Source: Gnetum montanum (lineage: Eukaryota > Streptophyta > Gnetopsida > Gnetales > Gnetaceae). Taken from it: a stretch of DNA of 64,000 nucleotides. This document shows positions 1 through 7,125 of the stretch, in pieces. The notes beneath the pieces are model-generated. The model saw only the letters and a program-made list of their open reading frames with translations. It did not search any database and was not told where the DNA came from. Positions within the stretch are counted from its first letter, which is position 1; every line of letters starts with the position of its first letter. The stretch spans positions 146,510 through 210,509 of the forward strand of contig MNCI01010819.1 of the NCBI GenBank assembly GCA_015680685.1, read 5' to 3'. The position numbers and the translations under genes were made by a program.

Positions 1-33
1 TAAAAGGGAGTGAAAACTATTAAAGGTGTGAAG

Positions 34-38
34 AAAAG
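34..38. repeat. Target site duplication of element A, left copy
   Basis: AAAAG immediately before TGATGAG; the same five bases follow CTCATCA at 7121-7125. Confidence 0.85.
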
Positions 39-567
39 TGATGAGATGCGACTTGCACTAGGCCGCGATATCGCGTCTTCTCCTACGATATCGCGTCCCG
101 CCGTCATAACTATAAATAAGAGGCAGCACTCCCTTCATTTCCCAATCCTGGCTAGTGTAGCGAAGCTCTAGCAGATTGATCACTCCAGAGTTAGAATTTT
201 TCCCCATGTGCCCGTAGTAGAAGTCCTAGAGTGAACGGTTCTTTATTCAAGCAGCTTGTAACCTGAACCCAAGTTGTGTACGGCAATAAAGACGAACTTG
301 TTTGGATAAACCTTGCAGCACGTGGTTTCATTTATTGCTTTCATTTCCTGCTTTCCTAGTGCGTTCAAGTACGACTTGATTACGAGCGTCTACGGACGTG
401 TACGGCTAGTCAAGGAATCGACTGCTTGACGCAATGCATGAGTACGACTCAATTACGAGCATTGGCTGCTTGGTAACCCAGTAGCGTGTTCCAGGATTAT
501 GCGCTTGGTAATTCCAGGGTCCAATGTGTACGGCTAGTTGAGGAATCGGCTGCTCATTGCTAGGCTA
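39..567 (+). repeat. 5' LTR of element A (visible part)
   Basis: Aligns with 6049-6621 of the 3' LTR. It has two CGATATCG palindromes (66-73, 86-93), a TATA box TATAAATA at 111-118 and an AATAAA poly(A) signal near 285. The 3' LTR has five palindromes, so the 5' copy is about 44 bp shorter here. The rest of the LTR, the PBS and the gag start fall in the N gap. Confidence 0.9.
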
Positions 568-1253
568 NNNNNNNNNNNNNNNNNNNNNNNNNNNNNNNNN
601 NNNNNNNNNNNNNNNNNNNNNNNNNNNNNNNNNNNNNNNNNNNNNNNNNNNNNNNNNNNNNNNNNNNNNNNNNNNNNNNNNNNNNNNNNNNNNNNNNNNN
701 NNNNNNNNNNNNNNNNNNNNNNNNNNNNNNNNNNNNNNNNNNNNNNNNNNNNNNNNNNNNNNNNNNNNNNNNNNNNNNNNNNNNNNNNNNNNNNNNNNNN
801 NNNNNNNNNNNNNNNNNNNNNNNNNNNNNNNNNNNNNNNNNNNNNNNNNNNNNNNNNNNNNNNNNNNNNNNNNNNNNNNNNNNNNNNNNNNNNNNNNNNN
901 NNNNNNNNNNNNNNNNNNNNNNNNNNNNNNNNNNNNNNNNNNNNNNNNNNNNNNNNNNNNNNNNNNNNNNNNNNNNNNNNNNNNNNNNNNNNNNNNNNNN
1001 NNNNNNNNNNNNNNNNNNNNNNNNNNNNNNNNNNNNNNNNNNNNNNNNNNNNNNNNNNNNNNNNNNNNNNNNNNNNNNNNNNNNNNNNNNNNNNNNNNNN
1101 NNNNNNNNNNNNNNNNNNNNNNNNNNNNNNNNNNNNNNNNNNNNNNNNNNNNNNNNNNNNNNNNNNNNNNNNNNNNNNNNNNNNNNNNNNNNNNNNNNNN
1201 NNNNNNNNNNNNNNNNNNNNNNNNNNNNNNNNNNNNNNNNNNNNNNNNNNNNN
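568..1253. other. Assembly gap (686 N)
   Basis: Hides the end of the 5' LTR, the PBS, the leader and the gag N-terminus. By comparison with the 3' LTR of A and with element B, about 1.2 kb should be missing, so the N run probably does not show the true length. Confidence 0.9.
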
Positions 1254-1255
1254 GA

Positions 1256-4027
1256 GTCGTTGATCGTCACAATGATCGGGACCGAAGCAGCCGAAGAGAA
1301 GGCAAGAAACATCACCGTGGTGATGGATCCCCTTCTTCTTCCCCTTCATCACATCATTCACACTCTCCTTCCACATCTGGGTGCAGCCACCATGAGCATA
1401 ATGCGGAAAATAAAGGTAAAGGAGATGAAATGCCTCGACAAGAAGGTCGAGAGGAGTTAGGACAAGGGCAAGGACGTAGGGAGAATAGGGAACCACAACG
1501 TAGACATCACAGACGTCATGAAAGAGATGATCATGACGAAGCCCTATTCGCAACCCGAAGTATGCTGGATATTAGAGAGGTAGTTAGGATTCCCACAAGG
1601 CATTTAAGAGATAGTAGGATCAAGCTTTTGGATATAAATAATATCCCACGTTTTGAAGGGGGATACAACGCTGATCCTCAACATCATTTACAGGCATTCC
1701 ACGACGCCTGTGCCTTGCAGAACATAGACAATGAGTGGCAGAAACTCAAGTTGTTTCCAAGGACACTGACTAAGGAAGCAGAAAGCTGGTACCGGTCCTT
1801 AGAACCGGAAACCATCAGGAGGTGGAGTACGATGCTCGAATTGTTCAACAACAAATATCAAACGTACTCCAGAGTGTCTAACTTGCGTAAGCAGATCCAA
1901 GGCTGGAAACAAGGAGCTCATGAATCCTTGGATGCTGCCATGGCCCGTTACTACACATTGCTACATCGTTGCCCGGGCCATGGGTACGCTAAGCGGGATC
2001 AACTTCGCCACCTCGTGGATGGGCTACGAAATGAAACGAGAAGAACTCTTGGGACTTACGCCCAAGGGAGACTCTCCCAACTAAGAGCCCATGAAGTTGA
2101 AGTATTGTTGGAACAAGTAGCGCAAGAAGAGGGTGAGCTACGGAAAAGAGAAAGTGCGGAGGAATACAACCGTGATCCCTCCCTTCGTAAGAAGGGAGTG
2201 AAATTCTGTGATGAGGAGGATGAGTCACCACTCGAAGAGTTGGTGAACAGGAAAACCGTGCCGATCCAAAAGTTAACAACGGAGGTATCGGCTAAGGTAG
2301 ACCAAATGTGGGATTCCTTAGACTCACGAATAGAAACAGTTTTGAAAATCGTAGAAGAGTCTAAGGATGAGCAAAGTAGTGATAAAAGCAAAAACATGCG
2401 GAGAAACTTTAACCCTGCACATAACAAGGGTAAGGGAAAAATCTCTAACTCCGATGAGGCTGAAAATTCTGATTCAGACAATGATGGTGGATGTGAGGTC
2501 TGCTACTATGACCATCCTAAGGGATGTTGTCCAATTATCTCACATCTGCAGGAGTCTGGGGTGTATGCATTAAATCCAAGACTTAATCAACGGCAAACAC
2601 CCAGAAGGTTACCTTATCCACAAGGTAACCCGAGGCAGTTCCACCAACCCTTGACGTATTATCCAAGTGGAACACCTCCGCAGCCCATCGAGCAACATCA
2701 GCAGTGGCAATACCCACAGTCATGGGGGATGCCACAGCCAACACATCGATACCCTTACCGGCAGCCTGATCCTTATGGTTATTATGTGCAGCAGCCAGTT
2801 TCTCCAGGTGACGCTATGAGTCACACTCCACGCCGTCACTACTACGCTCGGGAGTACTTCAGAAGGACTCCTTCTCCTCCGGGAGACATCCCACATTCCG
2901 TCCATCCTCTAACTCCACCCGCACCTTTTCCTCAAGTAGTTCCCATAACACCTCCTGCTCCAACAATGCAAGGGGAATTACCTACCCAACCGCAGCAACG
3001 TCACGCCGCGAGATCTGTAAATATTCAGAGTGTAAATATCCAACCGGACACTAGTTCTGGCGATAACTGTACAAAAAAGAGACCCTTTTTCAGAACTAGG
3101 AGCCCGGATAGGCTCTCGCAACAACAAGCGGACGGGTATATGTATAGGCCTCTAACTACTAACACTTCGGAGCACCCTTCAGTCCAAGGGAATGTAACGC
3201 ATACGGTTATGCTAACACATACCGTAACTGACTGGATCAAGGTAGGCCACCTTCCCAGGAAACTAACTGATCCTGGGAGTCCCTTTATTCATTTGCAGAT
3301 CGCTGGGAATGCACCACATCGAGCTCTTCTTGACTCAGGTTCCGGAGTCAACTTAATTTCGCGAAAGATGTATCACGCCTGGAACCTGCCCCAACTTAAG
3401 AAGAGCAACATCCAACTAGAGCTGGCAGACCAGTCCATCACTATTCCCTTGGGTTTGGTGGAGGACGTTATCACCACTGTGTGTGGTTGGTCCTACCCAG
3501 CGGATTTCCTAGTGATCGATGTTAACAACAACGAAGGGGACTTCCCAATTATAATGGGAAGGGCATGGCTAAGCACAGTAGATGCATGCCTTAGGATCCG
3601 TGATCTTTCCTTGGAAATCTCCAAGATAAACATATGTGGAAAGATCGAGAAGAGGATAGTTCCATGCATCACATACAGTGATTCATCGGGTGATGACACG
3701 GAGGAAATGTCTCCATGTCACAGGTGTGCCCAGGAAACTCTGCAACAAAGATGCCTGTATGTAGCAACCACACAAGAAGTAGTAGACACCCCGTGGTTGA
3801 CAGCTTCTCATAAGAGCAAACAAATATGCATGGAACGAACTGAGGCAACTCATGCCAACAACCGTGGCATAGACACATTGGAACGTGAGCGTCGCCAACT
3901 TCCAACCCTGAATTTAAGATCATCAATTGGGAGAAGTTGGGCACTGCTTAGAAATTCAAATAGGCGCTCACTACTTCGGATCTCTCCCTCACAACTCAGT
4001 CATGGGGGAGATGGCCACCTATGCTAA
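1256..4027 (+). CDS. gag-pro: Gag-protease polyprotein of element A (5' end missing)
   Basis: One open frame of about 923 codons runs from the gap to a TAA at 4025-4027. In order it shows a basic Ser/Arg/His-rich N part (to about 1560), a retrotransposon gag domain (about 1640-2160, with motifs RFEGGYNADPQHHLQAFHDA and CPGHGY), a charged linker, a zinc knuckle CX2CX3HX4C at 2492-2530, a Pro/Gln/Tyr-rich stretch (2580-3050), and a retropepsin-like domain with LLDSGSGVNLIS (catalytic Asp codon 3332-3334) and a later IIMGRAWL motif. Gag would form the capsid and protease would cut the polyprotein. The C-terminal tail after the protease matches the tails of the pol-bearing elements, so RT-RNase H-integrase appears to be cut out internally. 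The start codon lies in the gap. The stop is a TAA where element B has AAA, so the natural end is uncertain. Confidence 0.9.
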   Translation, partial: VVDRHNDRDRSSRREGKKHHRGDGSPSSSPSSHHSHSPSTSGCSHHEHNAENKGKGDEMPRQEGREELGQGQGRRENREPQRRHHRRHERDDHDEALFATRSMLDIREVVRIPTRHLRDSRIKLLDINNIPRFEGGYNADPQHHLQAFHDACALQNIDNEWQKLKLFPRTLTKEAESWYRSLEPETIRRWSTMLELFNNKYQTYSRVSNLRKQIQGWKQGAHESLDAAMARYYTLLHRCPGHGYAKRDQLRHLVDGLRNETRRTLGTYAQGRLSQLRAHEVEVLLEQVAQEEGELRKRESAEEYNRDPSLRKKGVKFCDEEDESPLEELVNRKTVPIQKLTTEVSAKVDQMWDSLDSRIETVLKIVEESKDEQSSDKSKNMRRNFNPAHNKGKGKISNSDEAENSDSDNDGGCEVCYYDHPKGCCPIISHLQESGVYALNPRLNQRQTPRRLPYPQGNPRQFHQPLTYYPSGTPPQPIEQHQQWQYPQSWGMPQPTHRYPYRQPDPYGYYVQQPVSPGDAMSHTPRRHYYAREYFRRTPSPPGDIPHSVHPLTPPAPFPQVVPITPPAPTMQGELPTQPQQRHAARSVNIQSVNIQPDTSSGDNCTKKRPFFRTRSPDRLSQQQADGYMYRPLTTNTSEHPSVQGNVTHTVMLTHTVTDWIKVGHLPRKLTDPGSPFIHLQIAGNAPHRALLDSGSGVNLISRKMYHAWNLPQLKKSNIQLELADQSITIPLGLVEDVITTVCGWSYPADFLVIDVNNNEGDFPIIMGRAWLSTVDACLRIRDLSLEISKINICGKIEKRIVPCITYSDSSGDDTEEMSPCHRCAQETLQQRCLYVATTQEVVDTPWLTASHKSKQICMERTEATHANNRGIDTLERERRQLPTLNLRSSIGRSWALLRNSNRRSLLRISPSQLSHGGDGHLC

Positions 4028-5189
4028 TCATATGGGGCCCTCAGTTCTTTTTCAGTTTTTGTTTTACACATTTTTGTTTTACAACGTTTTTGTTTTTCAC
4101 ATTTTTGTTTTACAATTTCTTTAACTTTTCTAATTTTTGTTTTACAAATTTCTTTAACTTTTCTTGTTTTTGTTTTACAACATCGTTATATTTTTCTATC
4201 TTTTTGTGTGTGTGTGTGTGTGTGTCATCCATCATGTAAATTCGTCACCCAATAAGTGTTCGGGCCGATGGGATGAACTGTTTTTCATTAATTGCTAATG
4301 TTTGGTTTTTACCTTTAAGTTACATTGTTGATACTAAGGTATGTTCTTTTGATATGGCAGGCAATGAGATCACTTCATCCATCCATCCATCAAGTCTATG
4401 GTTTCCCTTGGCTTGGAAATGTACAGTTCCCTTCCAATAAGAACTTTAACGAACCAGTGACTGGGCATTTCTCAAACTAAGGAAGGACTCAAGGATTTGA
4501 AAAGGGTGTGACTTCAAGGGAACTTGGTGCTCTTGTGTTGGTCATTCACTTGGGTGCTTGGATGTTTTCTTCTTGGGTTTTCTTACCGTTCCGATGTAAC
4601 CCAATAATCGGAAGCTGAGACAATAAAAATAAAGAAGTCTTTGCATGGTGTGGTCCCCACGCATAAAAACACAAAACAAAAAAAAAGAAAAAAAAATGGA
4701 AAAACAGACAAAAAAAAAAAAAAGAAAAAGCTAAAAAGCTAAAAGTGAGGATTCAAAGCACACCCCTTAGACGGAATAAATTTGGGCTGCAAGCACTGGT
4801 TATGGAACCAAAGTGTTCCCTCTAACTAAGGCCCTTCTCGCTTCCCATTCTCTCTGTTGTTTCGTCGGAATGGTGGTGGCTTCTCGAAGTTGCATCCTTG
4901 TTACCCAAGTGGATGATTTAACCAACTGCATTGATGCGAAGTCACTGGAAGTGGTTGGTTTGAGGCCAGAGTTGGAATGAGATTCGCCAAGTCACATTAA
5001 TCATGAAACACACAAGGGGCTGTACACCACCTTGTTCTTGGGATTCCATTCCACTTCTCTTCTTCCCATCCTTCTCTCCATTGTTCACCTCATTGCCGGT
5101 TGTATCATTGTATATACTTTGGTTGATGCTTTGTTTTCTTTTTGGTAAATTCTTCCGGTTAAGACTTTAACTCTTGTTTCCAAAGGACA
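4028..5189 (+). other. 3' non-coding region of element A (T-rich tract, GT repeat, A-rich tract)
   Basis: Begins with a T-rich tract built of degenerate TTTTTGTTTTACA units (about 4045-4200), then a GT microsatellite (about 4205-4223), a region conserved in all elements of the window, and an A-rich tract (about 4670-4735). No convincing ORF; the short Phe-rich reading frames over the T tract are composition artefacts. Confidence 0.75.
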
Positions 5190-5272
5190 TTCCCAGAGCC
5201 CACGGACTCTTTGAATGTGGGATTGTCAGGGCATTAAGGGCATGAGCCTGCTTTGGGGAGGACCCACTGACA
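5190..5272 (+). promoter_or_regulatory. Candidate structured RNA element in A
   Basis: A small hairpin with arms CCCAC (5199-5203) and GTGGG (5217-5221) precedes a closing stem TGTCAG (5224-5229) with CTGACA (5267-5272), extendable to GGATTGTCAG with CTGACATTCC (one mismatch). Inside is a tetraloop hairpin GGGC-ATGA-GCCT (5238-5249). The same layout occurs in six other elements with different but complementary arms. Role unknown; packaging, dimerisation or RNA processing are possible. Confidence 0.55.
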
Positions 5273-5444
5273 TTCCTATTTGGAACATTAGTTAACTTCT
5301 TTTCCTTAACGTTTTGCAATTAATTAACATTTTTGTTCATTTCCATCATGACATCCTTTTTATCGATGCCATAGTTGTCCCTTTTTACCTATCATTCCTA
5401 TTCCTTTTCTCTCTCCATTCTAACGCTACCGGAGGTTCGCGATT

Positions 5445-5457
5445 AGTCATGGGGGTA
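5445..5457 (+). promoter_or_regulatory. PPT-like motif inside element A, upstream of the small ORF
   Basis: AGTCATGGGGGTA, almost the same as the true PPT at 6035-6048 but 0.6 kb upstream. Element B has the same motif at 63269-63281. It may be an extra plus-strand primer or a relic of an older LTR border. Confidence 0.4.
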
Positions 5458-5606
5458 CGGGGCCTGATTTTTCGATTTTTATCCTAAGCCCCGGATTTTT
5501 TCGTTTTTCTTCCTAACCCCTATACCTTCGGTAGTCATCATCTATATTTTCCCAGATCCATATCAGCCATACCACACCTTAGCCAGTGAACCTAAACCGA
5601 AGCAAG

Positions 5607-5666
5607 GTATGCTTTACTTAATGATTCAATTACCCTTGCTAATATATGATGGTGTTGTGTGTGCAG
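5607..5666 (+). other. Intron-like segment before the small ORF of A
   Basis: 60 nt with donor AAG|GTATG, branch-like TTGCTAAT and acceptor TGTGTGTGCAG| directly before an ATG at 5667. Element B has the same arrangement (63429-63487), and the ORF3-bearing elements have comparable 56-63 nt segments ending at the ORF3 start. 60 nt is at or below the usual minimum for plant introns, so splicing is not certain. Confidence 0.45.
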
Positions 5667-5873
5667 ATGGCAATCATACAACAACAGAATGGATCTGGAG
5701 CAGACACTTGGAATGGAGCAGCGCTGAAGCAGCATGCAAGGAGTGGAATTGATAATGCGCTTACAGATGGACAACGAAAGGCGCAATCTAGGCGTTGGCA
5801 GCAACAAGACTCTTCTCTTTTCTTCTCTTCTATTCTCTCTCCTCTTTTCTCTCAGCTGCCAACTGTGGCCTGA
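5667..5873 (+). CDS. Small ORF in the ORF3 position, element A
   Basis: A 68-codon frame starting MAIIQQQNGSG and ending in a Ser/Phe-rich tail. It lies where larger relatives have ORF3, directly after a splice-acceptor-like site. Element B has the homologous DNA (from 63488), but the two copies favour different frames through part of it, so A or B carries small indels. No domain recognised. It could be a remnant of ORF3, a separate small protein, or non-coding. Confidence 0.3.
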   Translation: MAIIQQQNGSGADTWNGAALKQHARSGIDNALTDGQRKAQSRRWQQQDSSLFFSSILSPLFSQLPTVA

Positions 5874-6034
5874 TGTCATTGTAATAAGGTGTTCACCCAT
5901 GTTGTCATGAACACCAGTTTTTGTCAAGTCTTGTAATAAAGACCGTTCACATGTCATCCCATTAGTTCCATTTTCCCTAATAATCCCATACCTACCTGAT
6001 ATTATTGTAAGGAACTCGAGGACGAGTTTTCATT

Positions 6035-6048
6035 CAGTCATGGGGGTA
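6035..6048 (+). promoter_or_regulatory. Polypurine tract of element A
   Basis: CAGTCATGGGGGTA directly before the 3' LTR start at 6049; plus-strand primer for reverse transcription. It is preceded by a perfect short hairpin, AACTCG-AGGA-CGAGTT (6013-6028), kept in several relatives. Confidence 0.8.
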
Positions 6049-6075
6049 TGATGAGACGCGGTTTTCACTAGGCCG

Positions 6076-6148
6076 CGATATCGCGTACGCGATATCGCGG
6101 CCGACGCGATATCGCGTCTTCTCCTGCGATATCGCGTACGCGATATCG
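6076..6148 (+). promoter_or_regulatory. Palindrome array in U3 of the 3' LTR of A
   Basis: CGATATCG occurs at 6076-6083, 6090-6097, 6107-6114, 6127-6134 and 6141-6148, mostly within the 10-12 bp palindrome CGCGATATCGCG, ending 18 bp before the TATA box. Position and repetition suggest binding sites for a dimeric transcription factor. The 5' LTR has only two copies. Confidence 0.6.
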
Positions 6149-6414
6149 CGTCCCGCCGCCATATCTATAAATAAGAGGCGGCACTCCCTTCATTTCCCAA
6201 TCCTGGCTAGTGTAGCGAAGCTCTGGCAGATTGATCACTCCAGAGTTAGAATTTTTCCCCATGTGCCCGCAGTAGGAGTCCTAGAGTGAACGGCTCTTTA
6301 TTCGAGCAGCTTGTAACCTGAACCCAAGTTGTGTACGGCAATAAAGACGAACTTGTTTGGATAAACCTTGCAGCACGTGGTTTCATTTATTGCTTTATTT
6401 CCTGCTTTCCTAGT

Positions 6415-6703
6415 GCGTTCAAGTACGACTTGATTACGAGCGTCTACGGACGTGTACGGCTAGTCAAGGAATCGGCTGCTTGACGCAATGCATGAGTACG
6501 ACTCAATTACGAGCATTGGCTGCTTGGTAACCCAGTAGCGTATTCCAGGATTCTGCGCTTGGTAACTCCAGGGTCCAATGTGTACGGCTAGTTGAGGAAT
6601 CGGCTGCTCATTGCTAGGCTAAGAACGTGTGATAAGTACGACTTAGTTACGAGCACCCACGGGTGTGTACGGCTGGCTAAGGAATCGGCTGCTTATCACA
6701 CGT
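6415..6703 (+). promoter_or_regulatory. U5 hairpin array of element A
   Basis: Three tandem degenerate modules, each with an outer and an inner inverted repeat. Module 1: TGCGT-CAAG with CTTGACGCA (outer), CTTGA 6429-6433 with TCAAG 6464-6468 (inner). Module 2: GCAATG/ATGAG with CTCATTGC (6607-6614), CTCAA with TTGAG (6592-6596). Module 3: ACGTGTGATAAG 6625-6636 with CTTATCACACGT 6692-6703, CTTAG with CTAAG. Arms differ between modules yet stay complementary. They would lie in the 5' leader of the genomic RNA. Confidence 0.6.
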
Positions 6704-7120
6704 AGGCTAAATAGGTGCCTCAGTACGACCACTTCGAGCACTTGCGTTACGTGTGGCGATCCCAGTAACGATTAGCGTTTGGTAAGCTGCAGTTGCATAG
6801 TTCAGGGTGTGTCCGGTAAGTGGGAATGGATGCTGACGCTAGTTAATTTAGACTTAGATCTTAGTTAGAGTTAGTTTAGTTTCTCAACTCTTTCCTCCTG
6901 GTAGCATAGAAGATAAGCCGAAAATACCAAAAAAATCACATACTTTAGACTTGCTTAACCATACACCGTGACACATACAAGCAAGCCTAGGAAGACAATG
7001 AACGATTAACCCCAAGTGTTTCTTGTGGCGTTAAGGCATTTAGTCTGCGGAGTTCGACCGGATCATGCGTGTACGCTCGTATTCGTATGGTGGAGTGTAG
7101 CGGTACCTCGCCACTCATCA

Positions 7121-7125
7121 AAAAG
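7121..7125. repeat. Target site duplication of element A, right copy
   Basis: AAAAG immediately after the 3' LTR end; partner of 34-38. Confidence 0.85.

Larger units (their letters stand above)
39..7120 (+). mobile_element. Element A: complete Athila-like LTR element with gag and protease only
   Basis: The ends read TGATGAG and CTCATCA, a 7-bp inverted pair, and are flanked by the 5-bp direct repeat AAAAG (34-38 and 7121-7125), as expected for integrase-made insertion. Order: 5' LTR (partly N), an open gag-protease frame, about 1.6 kb of non-coding DNA, a short ORF behind an intron-like segment, the PPT, and the 3' LTR. There is no reverse transcriptase, RNase H, integrase or full ORF3, so it cannot move alone. 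The comparable parts of the two LTRs differ by roughly 3-4% by eye apart from a repeat-number difference, and gag-PR is open, so this is the youngest element in the window. Confidence 0.92.
6049..7120 (+). repeat. 3' LTR of element A
   Basis: 1072 bp, TGATGAG...CTCATCA. U3 has five CGATATCG palindromes (6076-6148) and TATAAATA at 6166-6173; AATAAA at 6340-6345 marks the likely end of R. U5 holds an array of roughly 75-130 bp hairpin modules (6415-6703), followed by sequence shared with all LTRs here up to the CTCGCCACTCATCA end. Confidence 0.93.

Noticed and set aside
1254-1553. Minus-strand frame across the gap (534-1553)
   Set aside because: Mostly N, and the visible part is antisense to gag.
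4205-4223. GT microsatellite as a regulatory element
   Set aside because: Length varies between A and B and it is absent from the other elements; simple repeat slippage explains it.
4021-4239. Phe-rich open frames over the T-rich tracts (also near 19032-19307 and 61943-62161)
   Set aside because: They are produced by T-rich repeats in every element and show no conserved protein sequence or start.
6076-6148. CRISPR-like array of short palindromes
   Set aside because: Units are adjacent, irregularly spaced and in an LTR promoter of a plant element; there are no spacers.
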